This document shows, in pieces, positions 51,558 through 59,897 of a stretch of 64,000 bases of DNA; position 1 is the first letter of the stretch; each line of letters starts with the position of its first letter. Source of the stretch: Gammaproteobacteria bacterium (GTDB lineage: Bacteria > Pseudomonadota > Gammaproteobacteria > Pseudomonadales > Pseudohongiellaceae); assembly GCA_029245395.1 (NCBI GenBank), contig JAQWPL010000006.1:1-64000 (forward strand), read 5' to 3'. A program made the position numbers and the translations under genes. The notes under the pieces are model-generated. The model was given only the letters and a program-made list of their open reading frames with translations. It made no database searches and was not told the DNA's origin.

Positions 51558-52483
51558 TGTCGGAGAAAGCGAAAGCAATCGAGGACATCCTGGCACTGAT
51601 CAGGCAACACAATATTTCTGTGGATGAAATCACCAGTGCTATTGAAGGTGGCGGTGAAGAAAATTCCCTTACTGGCAGCGGCAGAATATTTGCCTATATC
51701 GGCGGGATATTCATCCTTTGTGGGCTCGGATTTTTTATCGAGACTTTCTGGGACAATATGAACGCCGCCGCCAGGATCATCCTCTATCTTGGTTCCGGAG
51801 TGGTGTTGTTCATTATTGCTCAGGTGCTTGCCAGTCAATCCCATTATCTGCGTACCGCCATGCCTTTGTTTATTCTCGCCGCTGTGTTTCAGTCCGGCGG
51901 CATTATGGTGGCCTTTGATGAGCTGGGTACAGGCGGAGATGTCCGCCATGCGATCATCGCTGCATCCCTGGTAATGCTCGTGCAAAACCTGCTTGTCTTT
52001 CACGTCTTCAGGCTTGGGGTGCTGCTGTACATTGCCTTTGTGTTCGGCCTGGCCCTTGTGGTGGATGTGCTTGAAATCATCGGCAGTGACGAGGAATGGA
52101 ATGCGGCCATCGCCGGCTCACTGGTGCTTGGGTTCAGTTATGTAATCAATGGCACGACCTGGCGCCATCTGACACCCGGCTGGTTTTTCATTGGCGGGGT
52201 GTTGGCAGGCGGCGGATTATTCGGGGTGCTTGAAGGCACTCCTTTCCACCTTCTTTATATAGGCTTGTCGGCCGGGCTGTTCTATCTCAGCATCCTGGTG
52301 CGCAGTCGAACTTTATTGTTTGTTGCCACTTGCACGATGATTGGCTATTTGAGCTACTTCACCAGTGAATATTTTGCTGACTCTATCGGCTGGCCTATCT
52401 CACTGATCATCATCGGTTTCATTCTGATCGGGTTCAGCATGCTGGCGCTGAATATCAATCGAAAATACTTACAGGCAGGGTAA
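51557..52483 (+). CDS. DUF2157-like multi-span membrane protein
   Basis: This 308-residue protein has a cytoplasmic helical start (KAIEDILALIRQHNISVDEI) and about nine predicted helices (GRIFAYIGGIFILCGLGFFI; NAAARIILYLGSGVVLFIIA; and so on). The pattern is that of DUF2157/DUF4401-type integral membrane proteins of unknown role. Its start and stop each overlap neighbours by one base (TGATG), so it belongs to a tightly coupled four-gene operon (50973-54053). Confidence 0.75.
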   Translation: MSEKAKAIEDILALIRQHNISVDEITSAIEGGGEENSLTGSGRIFAYIGGIFILCGLGFFIETFWDNMNAAARIILYLGSGVVLFIIAQVLASQSHYLRTAMPLFILAAVFQSGGIMVAFDELGTGGDVRHAIIAASLVMLVQNLLVFHVFRLGVLLYIAFVFGLALVVDVLEIIGSDEEWNAAIAGSLVLGFSYVINGTTWRHLTPGWFFIGGVLAGGGLFGVLEGTPFHLLYIGLSAGLFYLSILVRSRTLLFVATCTMIGYLSYFTSEYFADSIGWPISLIIIGFILIGFSMLALNINRKYLQAG

Positions 52484-53016
52484 TGATGTTAAAGCGCAGG
52501 ACTAAGAAAACAGGAATGATTCGGGGACTGCTAGGCTGCTTGCTACTGGGTTTTGCCTCTATGCTTCATGCGGCCGACCCGGGATCCCTGATGGCGCGAG
52601 TGCAGGTACTGGAAGACCGGGAGAATATCCGCAACCTGATTCTGGCTTATGGCACAGCCCATGATCATCGGGATTACCGTACTTTTTCTGCCCTGTTTGC
52701 CAGGGAAGGGGAATGGGTCAGCGGCATGGGCTCGGCCAAGGGGCCAGAGGCTATTTTTGAATTGATGGACAGCGTGATCGGTCACAACCCGTTGCCGGAA
52801 GGCTCGGGCACATTTCATATCCTGACTAATGATGTAATAGATATCACAGGTGACAGGGCATCAGCGGTCACCAAGTGGATGTATATGACACCAGGTGAAG
52901 AGGGCGAGCCTAACATCGCCGTGTTGGGACATTACGACGATGACTTTATCCGTGAAGATGGCGTCTGGAAATTTCTGCGCCGGGAAGCACCGGTGGATTT
53001 GCCCATTGGAGAATAA
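52483..53016 (+). CDS. Exported SnoaL/NTF2-like protein
   Basis: This 177-residue protein has a signal peptide (about residues 12-31, LLGCLLLGFASMLHA) and an NTF2-like fold: RVQVLEDRENIRNLILAYGT, HDHRDYRTFSALFAREGEWV, GPEAIFELMD and HYDDDFIREDGVWKFLRRE. It may bind or isomerise a small molecule in the periplasm. It precedes a DUF6152-partner fusion gene by a one-base overlap, which suggests joint function. Confidence 0.78.
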   Translation: MMLKRRTKKTGMIRGLLGCLLLGFASMLHAADPGSLMARVQVLEDRENIRNLILAYGTAHDHRDYRTFSALFAREGEWVSGMGSAKGPEAIFELMDSVIGHNPLPEGSGTFHILTNDVIDITGDRASAVTKWMYMTPGEEGEPNIAVLGHYDDDFIREDGVWKFLRREAPVDLPIGE

Positions 53017-54053
53017 TGATGAATACCCGACTACTCTTCCCCCTTTTATGTCTTCTATGTATTGACGCTCAGGCCCATCACTCCAACGCGGAATACGATC
53101 GCTCTGTGGTCACAGAACTGACAGGAGAAATCGACCGGGTAATCTGGCGCAATCCCCATGTTGGGCTTTGGGTAGACGTGATAAATGAAAACGGTGGTAT
53201 GGATACATGGCGAATGGAAGCAGCAGACCTGCTTGGTACCCAGCGACGCGGTGTGTCAGTAGGTACTTTCGAAGTTGGCCAACAGGTCACGGTGGCAGGT
53301 TTTAGTTCCACCCGCCGCGAGGCACATATGCTGGTTACTAATGTGCTGCTTCCAAATGACCTGGAAGTGCTGCTAACAGGTGCGGCACAACCGCGCTGGT
53401 CGGAACGTATTTTGGGTGGTGGTAACTGGGTAGCTGCTGCGGCAGAAAGCGAAGCAACGCAGTTGGATATTTTCCGCGTCTGGACGCAGGAGCGCACCAA
53501 CAGGCCTGACTTCACTGAGAACCCACCCTTTACATCAAGCGCCCGTGCGGCGTTTGAACAATATGATTCTTACGATGATCCAGCCCTGCAATGTATCCAG
53601 CTGGGCATGCCACGGGTGATCACTTTTGCAGGGCCTCATCCAATCGAGTTTGCACAGCGTGGTGAAAACATTGTGCTCATCGGTGAATATTTTGATATTG
53701 AGCGGGTGATCCATATGGATCAGGCAACCATTCCTGACTCAGCACAATATTCTCCACTGGGTTATTCCATCGGGCGCTGGGAAGGTGGGGGTAATGAGAG
53801 GGCTTTGATCATAGAAACCGAGAAAATAAATTATCCCTACTTTGATATCAGAGGTATGTCGGGCGCACCCCAAAGCATGGAAGCGCAATACACTGAGCGT
53901 TTTTGGCTTAATGCCCAGGGCACCGAACTGCATTACGATTTCACCATGACTGATCCCAATACTTTTACTGAAACCGTTATTGCTGAAGATTATGCGGTGT
54001 GGAAGTGGCGCCCTGAGATACGCATCATGCCGTATCAGTGTGAAGTGGATTGA
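53016..54053 (+). CDS. DUF6152 fused to partner-family domain
   Basis: This 345-residue exported protein has a signal peptide ending in AQA before HHSNAEYD. DUF6152 spans about residues 21-115 (LTGEIDRVIWRNPHVGLWVD, then GQQVTVAGFSSTRREAHM). After a linker comes a partner domain (about 160-345) with LQCIQLGMPRVI, RVIHMDQATIP, GYSIGRWEGG, ERALIIETEKI, FTMTDPNTFTE and a final Cys in MPYQCEVD. The fusion indicates that the two families work as one unit. It is the last gene of a translationally coupled operon. Confidence 0.8.
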   Translation: MMNTRLLFPLLCLLCIDAQAHHSNAEYDRSVVTELTGEIDRVIWRNPHVGLWVDVINENGGMDTWRMEAADLLGTQRRGVSVGTFEVGQQVTVAGFSSTRREAHMLVTNVLLPNDLEVLLTGAAQPRWSERILGGGNWVAAAAESEATQLDIFRVWTQERTNRPDFTENPPFTSSARAAFEQYDSYDDPALQCIQLGMPRVITFAGPHPIEFAQRGENIVLIGEYFDIERVIHMDQATIPDSAQYSPLGYSIGRWEGGGNERALIIETEKINYPYFDIRGMSGAPQSMEAQYTERFWLNAQGTELHYDFTMTDPNTFTETVIAEDYAVWKWRPEIRIMPYQCEVD

Positions 54054-54066
54054 TGTTTTGACGTTG

Positions 54067-54074
54067 TAACGTTA
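54067..54074. promoter_or_regulatory. Short palindrome upstream of toxin-antitoxin operon
   Basis: TAACGTTA, a perfect 8-bp palindrome about 50 bp before the antitoxin start, could be an operator for autoregulation. It is too short to be sure. Confidence 0.25.
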
Positions 54075-54124
54075 TAGCGCTAAACTGTCTCTTTACTATC
54101 TCTAAGTTGTGGGAGGCAAATCCA

Positions 54125-54358
54125 ATGAGTGAATTATCCAAACGCGCTACTGTGTACTTCGATCCAGCCATTCATCAGGCGCTAAAGATAAAGGCGGTGA
54201 CAACACAGCAATCATTGTCGGATATCGTAGATTCGGCACTGCGTCAGCAATTATCGGAAGATCAGGAAGACCTGAGTGCTATAGCTAGCAGGATCAGTGA
54301 ACCTGAAATCTCTTATGAATCCCTGCTAGATGACCTGAAAAAACATGGCAAGATTTGA
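54125..54358 (+). CDS. Antitoxin of a RelE-type toxin-antitoxin pair
   Basis: This 77-residue protein has an N-terminal ribbon-helix-helix-like region (KRATVYFDPAIHQALKIKAV) and an acidic C-terminal tail (EISYESLLDDLKKHGKI) of the type that wraps around a toxin. ATG at 54125 with GGAGG 8 bases upstream is preferred over an upstream ATG at 54107. The toxin gene overlaps its end by 14 bases. Confidence 0.85.
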   Translation: MSELSKRATVYFDPAIHQALKIKAVTTQQSLSDIVDSALRQQLSEDQEDLSAIASRISEPEISYESLLDDLKKHGKI

Positions 54359-54602
54359 GCCGCGGTTCAAACGCTCTGTTGCTAAAGATTTAAGAACCCT
54401 TCCAGCTAAAGACGTAAAAAAAATTCTCAAGCGCATCGAGAGTCTGGGAAATGATCCCAGGGGAGCGGGGTGTATAAAACTGACTGGCAAAGAGTACTAT
54501 CGGGTTAGAGTAGGAAATTACCGGGTAATATATGAAGTCAGAGATACGGAACTTGTAGCCCTTGTAATCAAAGTAGGACACAGAGGCTGTGCTTACGAAT
54601 AA
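54345..54602 (+). CDS. RelE/ParE-superfamily toxin
   Basis: This 85-residue basic protein has the RelE pattern: FKRSVAKDLRTLPAKDVKKI, IKLTGKEYYRVRVGNYRVIYEV and a final VALVIKVGHRGCAYE. RelE toxins cleave mRNA on the ribosome and are neutralised by the upstream antitoxin. The overlap of 14 bases is typical. The C-terminal Tyr that aids catalysis is present in GCAYE. Confidence 0.9.
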   Translation: MARFEPRFKRSVAKDLRTLPAKDVKKILKRIESLGNDPRGAGCIKLTGKEYYRVRVGNYRVIYEVRDTELVALVIKVGHRGCAYE

Positions 54603-54628
54603 GGTCTGTGTCCTACTTCATTAATCCT

Positions 54629-55714
54629 TTAACGCGGTAACAGGATGTCATCCAAACGACCCGCTTCCATCATTTCATTGTAGAAAATAGTCGGATCACA
54701 TGGCGGGCTTTCTAAAAGTTCATTGGCATTGCCGCGCTGTGAGCCGCGGGTGCGTACCAGCGGTGCGGTGTACAGGTCATCGTAGATAGTCATGGTGCGG
54801 CCGATAGTCAGGCCGTCGTCTGCAATTGTCCACCTTTCTACAATGCGAGTGCCTTCGCCGCCGCTCATTTGATACCCGGAACCGTCCAGCCAGCCAGCAG
54901 CCAGATGTGTAGTCTGGATAATCAGAGTGCGGTCTTGCCAAACACCTTTGGAAAAGCCCATGGAAGTCAGCGGCTGATCAGGTAGTGCATCGCGCCCGTC
55001 CATGTACACCCAACGCGGTGTGTTGTCCTGCAGGAAAATCATCAAGTAGTGGGAGCCGGTATCAACAACTTCCACGGGATAGGGCGAGCCGAAAATACGT
55101 GGTAAGCCGGCGGGCTGGCAGCGCAACACATGGTCATCGCCGAACACACGGCCTGTATATATTTCACTAGCTTCTGCCGTCATAGGCATGGGTTTTGGTT
55201 CAAAATCATCTACAGTGGTTCTGAACATATAACGGTTGTCCCAAAAGCCGCTGATATCGACAGAGTATTCATTAGACTGGTACGTGTAATCAGCGGTGGG
55301 ATCGGCAGTGACTTGCTGTGTGGCACCGGGGCTAACACAACGACCCAATTGGCGACCGCTTTCCAGATTGATACAGGTGGCATAGAGTTTTTTAGCACCG
55401 TCGCGGCCCAGGTTGCCAGAGGCCAGAAGAGTATCACCTTCTTTGACAGTGTCTTGAGTCCAGTTTTCCCGGCGGTAAGTAGGCAGGTTGCCTGGGGGAT
55501 GCAGAGACCATTGCTCGATGGAGCCATCTGGCATTGTCATATCCACGTCATAGCGAATATGCGGGTTGGTCCACCAGACACGGGTGACTACACCGCTGAC
55601 TTCACCTTCGGCATCCTGGAATTCCGTGGCAAAGGCATGGTGGGCCAGAATTTGGCCTGAGGTTGAAGCGAGTAGCGCTGCTGCGAGTAGATTGAACCAT
55701 GTATTATTTTTCAT
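54629..55714 (-). CDS. DUF6152 fused to partner-family domain
   Basis: This 361-residue exported protein has a signal peptide ending in ILA before HHAFATEFQ. The DUF6152 part (about residues 25-125) has VSGVVTRVWWTNPHIRYDVD and GDTLLASGNLGRDG. The partner domain (about 150-361) has DISGFWDNRYMF, VLRCQPAGLPRI, RWVYMDGRD, GFSKGVWQDRTLIIQTTHL, RIVERWTIADDG, YDDLYTAPL and a late Cys in SPPCDPT. It is the second fused version in the window, with a longer linker than that at 53016. The function is unknown. Confidence 0.8.
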   Translation of the reverse strand: MKNNTWFNLLAAALLASTSGQILAHHAFATEFQDAEGEVSGVVTRVWWTNPHIRYDVDMTMPDGSIEQWSLHPPGNLPTYRRENWTQDTVKEGDTLLASGNLGRDGAKKLYATCINLESGRQLGRCVSPGATQQVTADPTADYTYQSNEYSVDISGFWDNRYMFRTTVDDFEPKPMPMTAEASEIYTGRVFGDDHVLRCQPAGLPRIFGSPYPVEVVDTGSHYLMIFLQDNTPRWVYMDGRDALPDQPLTSMGFSKGVWQDRTLIIQTTHLAAGWLDGSGYQMSGGEGTRIVERWTIADDGLTIGRTMTIYDDLYTAPLVRTRGSQRGNANELLESPPCDPTIFYNEMMEAGRLDDILLPR

Positions 55715-55770
55715 AATTTTCCCCCTAGGAATAGTGCAAGACTACAACAGAGCAGTGAGTAATTAAAAGC

Positions 55771-56181
55771 TTAAAAAGGATCCAGAAAATTTCCTGAGCG
55801 GATCAGCATATTTTCGTTGACCGGAAAGTTGTAGCGATATACCCAGGCATCAACGATTGAGCCGTCTTTAATATGGGCTTGTTGACGGCTGCGGCTATAT
55901 AAATGAGGTGTGGGAGAATGGGCAGCGCAACCCTCAAAATCATCGATACCCGCAAGATGAGATTCATCGCCATCAAAGGCATACACCTCGCCAATGACAA
56001 GATCGATGTCTTCTCGCGCAGCAACAAGGCCTGGGTAGTCGATGATGGCATACAAGCGGCCCGCCATAGTGGCACGGCTGACCAGGGAAAAATGCGGGGC
56101 TATCAATTGGCGATGACTGTCTGAATAGGTATCGCTACGCAGGGTGCCATAGACAAACAGGTAATCGATGTTTTCGGTCAT
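55771..56181 (-). CDS. Gamma-glutamylcyclotransferase-like (AIG2/GGCT) protein
   Basis: This 136-residue protein begins DYLFVYGTLRSD, the signature of the GGCT-like fold, with FSLVSRATMAGRLYAI and VIGEVYAFDGDESHLAGIDDFEG following. It may release pyroglutamate from gamma-glutamyl compounds. The usual catalytic Glu is represented by the Glu/Asp-rich LAGIDDFEG stretch, but its identity is not certain. A 79-bp gap separates it from the divergent permease gene. Confidence 0.85.
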   Translation of the reverse strand: MTENIDYLFVYGTLRSDTYSDSHRQLIAPHFSLVSRATMAGRLYAIIDYPGLVAAREDIDLVIGEVYAFDGDESHLAGIDDFEGCAAHSPTPHLYSRSRQQAHIKDGSIVDAWVYRYNFPVNENMLIRSGNFLDPF

Positions 56182-56260
56182 GGGGGAGGATGCTAAACCC
56201 TTTGGATTTGATAGTATGCTTTACAGGTAATAAATTGAACCAAGGCAGTATACCGGACTC

Positions 56261-58108
56261 ATGCTCGCAGAATTAACCCTAAACTCTCATGCTACCGCGG
56301 TGTTAGTACTGACGGTAATAGCCCTGTTTCTTTTTACCCGGGAAAGTATACCTCTGGAAACTTCAAGCCTCTTTGTCCTGGTTGCGTTGGCAGCGGGATT
56401 TGAGCTGTTTCCCTATGCCCATGATGGACAGACACTGCATGCCATCGATTTTTTTTCCGGCTTTGGCCATGAAGCCCTGGTAGCAGTCACAGCCCTGATG
56501 GTGATTGGTCACTCTCTGGCACGCACTGGTGCGCTGGAACCGGTGGGGCGCATGCTCGCCCGGTTCTGGGAAGTTGCCCCTCAGTTGTCTTTTCTTCTGA
56601 CTCTTGTGGTTGGGGCAATGCTCAGTGCCTTCGTAAATAATGTACCCATCGTAATCCTGCTGCTGCCCATCCTGACCAGTGTTTCTCTGCGAACCGGCAC
56701 ACCTGCATCACAAATTCTCATGCCAATGGGCTTTGCCACCCTTATCGGTGGTATGGGCACTACCATAGGGACTTCCACCAACCTGCTGGTGATTGCTGTG
56801 GCGGTGAGCATGGGGATGGACGCTTTTTCCATGTTCGAGTTCATGGGTCCGGTGGTGCTCTCCAGTGCTCTTGCCATTGCCTATCTCTGGCTGGTGGCGC
56901 CGCGCCTATTACCAGTACATGAATCTGATCTTGGTGATGCCTCGCCGCGCGTATTTTCAGCCTCTTTGTCAGTCAATGCAGAGGGTTTTGCGGAAGGTAA
57001 AACAATAAGTGAATGCATTGAAAAAACGGATGGTGATATGGCTGTTGAATTTATCATCCGCGCCGGCACTGAAATTTATGGGAAAGCTCATGGCAACGTC
57101 AAGTTGCTGGAAGGCGATAAACTGCTGGTCAAGGACACTCCCGATAACCTGAAGGTCTTTGAAAAATTGCTTGAAGCGGATCTGTACAGCAATGACAGTG
57201 AAAATAATGAGAATAAAGTGGATGAAGAGCATCCATTAAAGGCTGAAGGCCAGCAGATTGCTGAAGTGGTTGCCACCCAGAGCTCGCCGCTAATTGGCAG
57301 GACCCTGGCCAATATAGGTTTTGCAAATCGTTATCAGTTGGTCACTCTTGCTTTGCACAGGTCTGGTTCAATTAACCGCAAGCTGATGTCGGATATGGCC
57401 AATACTAATTTGAAAATAGGGGATGTACTGTTGGTGCAGGGCGCCAGTGAAAAAATTGCAGAACTGAAGAAAGACAGCCGCTTCCTCGTATTGGATGGCA
57501 CTTCAGACGTGCCCCATTCCACAAAAGCACCTCTGGCACTGGCAATCTTGATCGCTGTAATTATTGCGGCAGCTTCCGGGCTTCTGCCCATTGCCATCAG
57601 TTCGGTTTGCGGAGTGTTGCTGATTACTCTCACCGGTTGCCTGGGCTGGCGTGATGTAGGCGAGGCTGTGAATACCCAGATTATTCTTATTGTTGTGGCA
57701 TCACTGGCACTCGGCATGGCCATGCTGGAGACTGGGGCGGCCTATGCTATTGCCGCGCTGTTTGTCAGCCTGACCTCAGACCTATCTGTGACATTACAAC
57801 TCAGCGGACTGATGCTACTCATGGCTATCATGACCAATATCGTGTCCAACAATGCCACGGCAGTGATTGGCACGCCTATCGCGATTGGTATTGCCCGGCA
57901 GCAAGGGTTGGCGCTTGAGCCATTTGTTTTGGCCGTACTCTTTGGTGCGAATATGAGTTATGCGACGCCGATGGCCTACAAAACCAACCTGCTGATTATG
58001 TCGGTGGGCGGATATTCCTTTAATGATTTTCTCAAAGTTGGGATACCGTTAATTCTTATTATGTGGTTGAGTCTGAGTTTTCTGATTCCGGTGTTTTTCC
58101 CGGTTTAA
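56261..58108 (+). CDS. SLC13-family anion permease with TrkA-C domains
   Basis: This 615-residue inner-membrane transporter has the SLC13/CitT pattern with about 11 helices. Motifs include AFVNNVPIVILLLPIL in the first half and VSNNATAVIGTPIAIGIA in the second. A large cytoplasmic insertion (about residues 225-415) carries two TrkA-C/RCK_C domains (AVEFIIRAGTEIYG; IAELKKDSRFLVLDG). It is probably a sodium-linked importer of sulphate or a dicarboxylate; the ligand is not decidable by eye. No partner gene is adjacent. Confidence 0.88.
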   Translation: MLAELTLNSHATAVLVLTVIALFLFTRESIPLETSSLFVLVALAAGFELFPYAHDGQTLHAIDFFSGFGHEALVAVTALMVIGHSLARTGALEPVGRMLARFWEVAPQLSFLLTLVVGAMLSAFVNNVPIVILLLPILTSVSLRTGTPASQILMPMGFATLIGGMGTTIGTSTNLLVIAVAVSMGMDAFSMFEFMGPVVLSSALAIAYLWLVAPRLLPVHESDLGDASPRVFSASLSVNAEGFAEGKTISECIEKTDGDMAVEFIIRAGTEIYGKAHGNVKLLEGDKLLVKDTPDNLKVFEKLLEADLYSNDSENNENKVDEEHPLKAEGQQIAEVVATQSSPLIGRTLANIGFANRYQLVTLALHRSGSINRKLMSDMANTNLKIGDVLLVQGASEKIAELKKDSRFLVLDGTSDVPHSTKAPLALAILIAVIIAAASGLLPIAISSVCGVLLITLTGCLGWRDVGEAVNTQIILIVVASLALGMAMLETGAAYAIAALFVSLTSDLSVTLQLSGLMLLMAIMTNIVSNNATAVIGTPIAIGIARQQGLALEPFVLAVLFGANMSYATPMAYKTNLLIMSVGGYSFNDFLKVGIPLILIMWLSLSFLIPVFFPV

Positions 58109-58188
58109 TAATTATTTTTGAAAAATACTCACGTTATATTGACGCGTTTTTTAATTTATAAAACTTTTTAGGCGGGTATTTTGTATCC

Positions 58189-58500
58189 ATGACTGATATT
58201 AATTATGCTGTTTTACCTTCTATGATGATTTTCCAAGCATCTGATGGGCGCTGTATTTATGCAAATCAATACAGTAAAGAGTTGTTGGGTTTAGATGTTG
58301 ATTCGTTTGGTGAAATAAATCTGGAAGATAGAATCCATGCAGAGGATAAAACCAGGTTTGAATCCTTTAAACGTGGTGAAGAAAAAACCATTGCTGCCAG
58401 ACTTCAGGATTTATCCGGGCAATGGCATCCATTTAACTGGAAAGTCCGCACTCTTAAAAATTGCGAGGCCATAGCCGCTACCGGGACCCTGCTCGGATTC
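58189..58500 (+). pseudogene. PAS-domain fragment, 3' end lost
   Basis: A PAS fold begins normally (IFQASDGRCIYANQYSKELL; HAEDKTRFESFKRGEE; HPFNWKVRTLKNCEAIAATG) but runs out after about 100 residues. The frame then reads antisense into a sulfatase fragment from about 58500 to its stop at 58635. A signalling output domain would be expected downstream. The breakpoint cannot be placed exactly. Confidence 0.65.
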
Positions 58501-58965
58501 TTTGATCACGTAACCTCTATCAGGCAGGATCTGGTTAAGTGTTGGAGTCAGCTCCGGATCCAGTGCAATCCTGCCGGGATATCGCGTCATGATCGGGTTG
58601 TCATAGACGCGGGTTTTCTGGATATGTTGCCCTGAGTGCATGACCGAGCGGGATGGCCCGCAGGCAATGGTGTTGACATGGTAGCGACTGAATGTAGTCG
58701 CCTGATCACGCAGCCGGTCATGGTTGGGCAAATCCAGATCACTCGGATAACTGGAACGCCATTGTTCAGAATCAGTGATTATAACCAGTAGGTTGGGGCG
58801 CCTGTTGGGACCACTTTGGAGCCCGTTTGGTAGAGGGGCGGGTGCGGCAATTGCTCCCAGGCCTGTGGGGCCCAGCATGGTGGCGCCAACAGCCGTTCCA
58901 GCCGCGCCAAGAAAATGCTGGCGACTGCGCCTTGGTGTCAATGAAGGTGGATTCTTTTTATTCAT
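58500..58965 (-). pseudogene. Sulfatase fragment, C-terminal part lost
   Basis: The N-terminal 150 or so residues of an exported formylglycine-dependent sulfatase are present: a Tat-like leader (TPRRSRQHFLGAAG), RPNLLVIITDSEQWR with the first metal Asp, and the modification motif CGPSR in IACGPSRSVMHSGQH. The frame loses similarity after TLNQILPDRGYV and runs into antisense PAS sequence. Sulfatases need about 450-550 residues, so this is a relic. The join with the PAS fragment probably arose by one deletion. Confidence 0.75.
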
Positions 58966-59203
58966 GTGTTTGCCCGAAATCCCTCGCTGTTTTCGCTATT
59001 TAAGAGAAAACAGCACGATTATTGCAGCACGATTATTGCAGATTAGTGCAATTGCATAAGTGATGAGAATTGTGTCGGCCAGCATATCGCTGAAGCAAGT
59101 AGTATTTATGCGAGAGTCTACCCCAGCCTGACTGTCGCCTTTATTCTACACTGAACAGTCGTTAATCAAAGAAAGATGGAGGATTTTCTGGCAGAATCGG
59201 GAC

Positions 59204-59797
59204 TCAAAGAGTCCCCAGCCAGTAACCAAGGGTAAGCAAAACAGTGGCAGCAAGGCTGTAGCCTGCAACCCGCTTAAAGCGGTAATTGTTGGGGAGCAGT
59301 AGCACGAAGCCGGTCAGGGAGAAGAGCACGAGCAAGACAGAACTTATGTCAAGCAGCCACTTCCAGAGGATTGTAGTATCCCTGGCTTTGTGGAGATCAT
59401 TGAGCATGGCAACAAAGCCATAATTGGTTGTCTCACCCAACGCTTCCTGAAGAGGAAGGTCGATTTCAATGAAAACAGTTGCTCCAGCGGTTCGATAATC
59501 AACAAACAGGAAGTCACCATCCTGTGTCAGGGTAGCCTGGTCGAGTTCAACATCAAACTCATTGTCCAGAAAATCGGCGAGTTCTGTTGAGTCGGTAATC
59601 TGGCCCTGGTCATCAAGGGGAAATAACGGTAAAGGGTTTACAATTTTTTCCGTGACATCGGGTTCAGCGGTAAAATAATCCACGTGGTTGAGGGTTATAC
59701 CTGTGATTGAAAAGAAGACAAGAATGACCAGCAGGCAAATAGAGAAGTAAATATGTATAGTGCGTGACCAATTAACGAGATTTCGATTTAATGCCAT
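59204..59797 (-). CDS. PepSY-associated transmembrane protein
   Basis: This 197-residue inner-membrane protein has one N-terminal helix (IHIYFSICLLVILVFFSITG), a periplasmic domain of about 100 residues with a PepSY-like segment (DGDFLFVDYRTAGATVFIEI), and two C-terminal helices (LDISSVLLVLFSLTGFVLLL; AGYSLAATVLLTLGYWL). It is divergent from the ApbE-DUF2271 gene, a pairing seen near flavin-dependent ferric reduction systems. The 238 bp between it and the sulfatase fragment hold no supported gene. Confidence 0.85.
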   Translation of the reverse strand: MALNRNLVNWSRTIHIYFSICLLVILVFFSITGITLNHVDYFTAEPDVTEKIVNPLPLFPLDDQGQITDSTELADFLDNEFDVELDQATLTQDGDFLFVDYRTAGATVFIEIDLPLQEALGETTNYGFVAMLNDLHKARDTTILWKWLLDISSVLLVLFSLTGFVLLLPNNYRFKRVAGYSLAATVLLTLGYWLGTL

Positions 59798-59897
59798 TTT
59801 TCCAACTTTTTTATTATCAGGTTAAGTTTAGTTTATGTATTTTTTTTCATTTAGCTTGTCAGATTTAACAAGCCAATTGCTGCATTGGGTTCATAAA

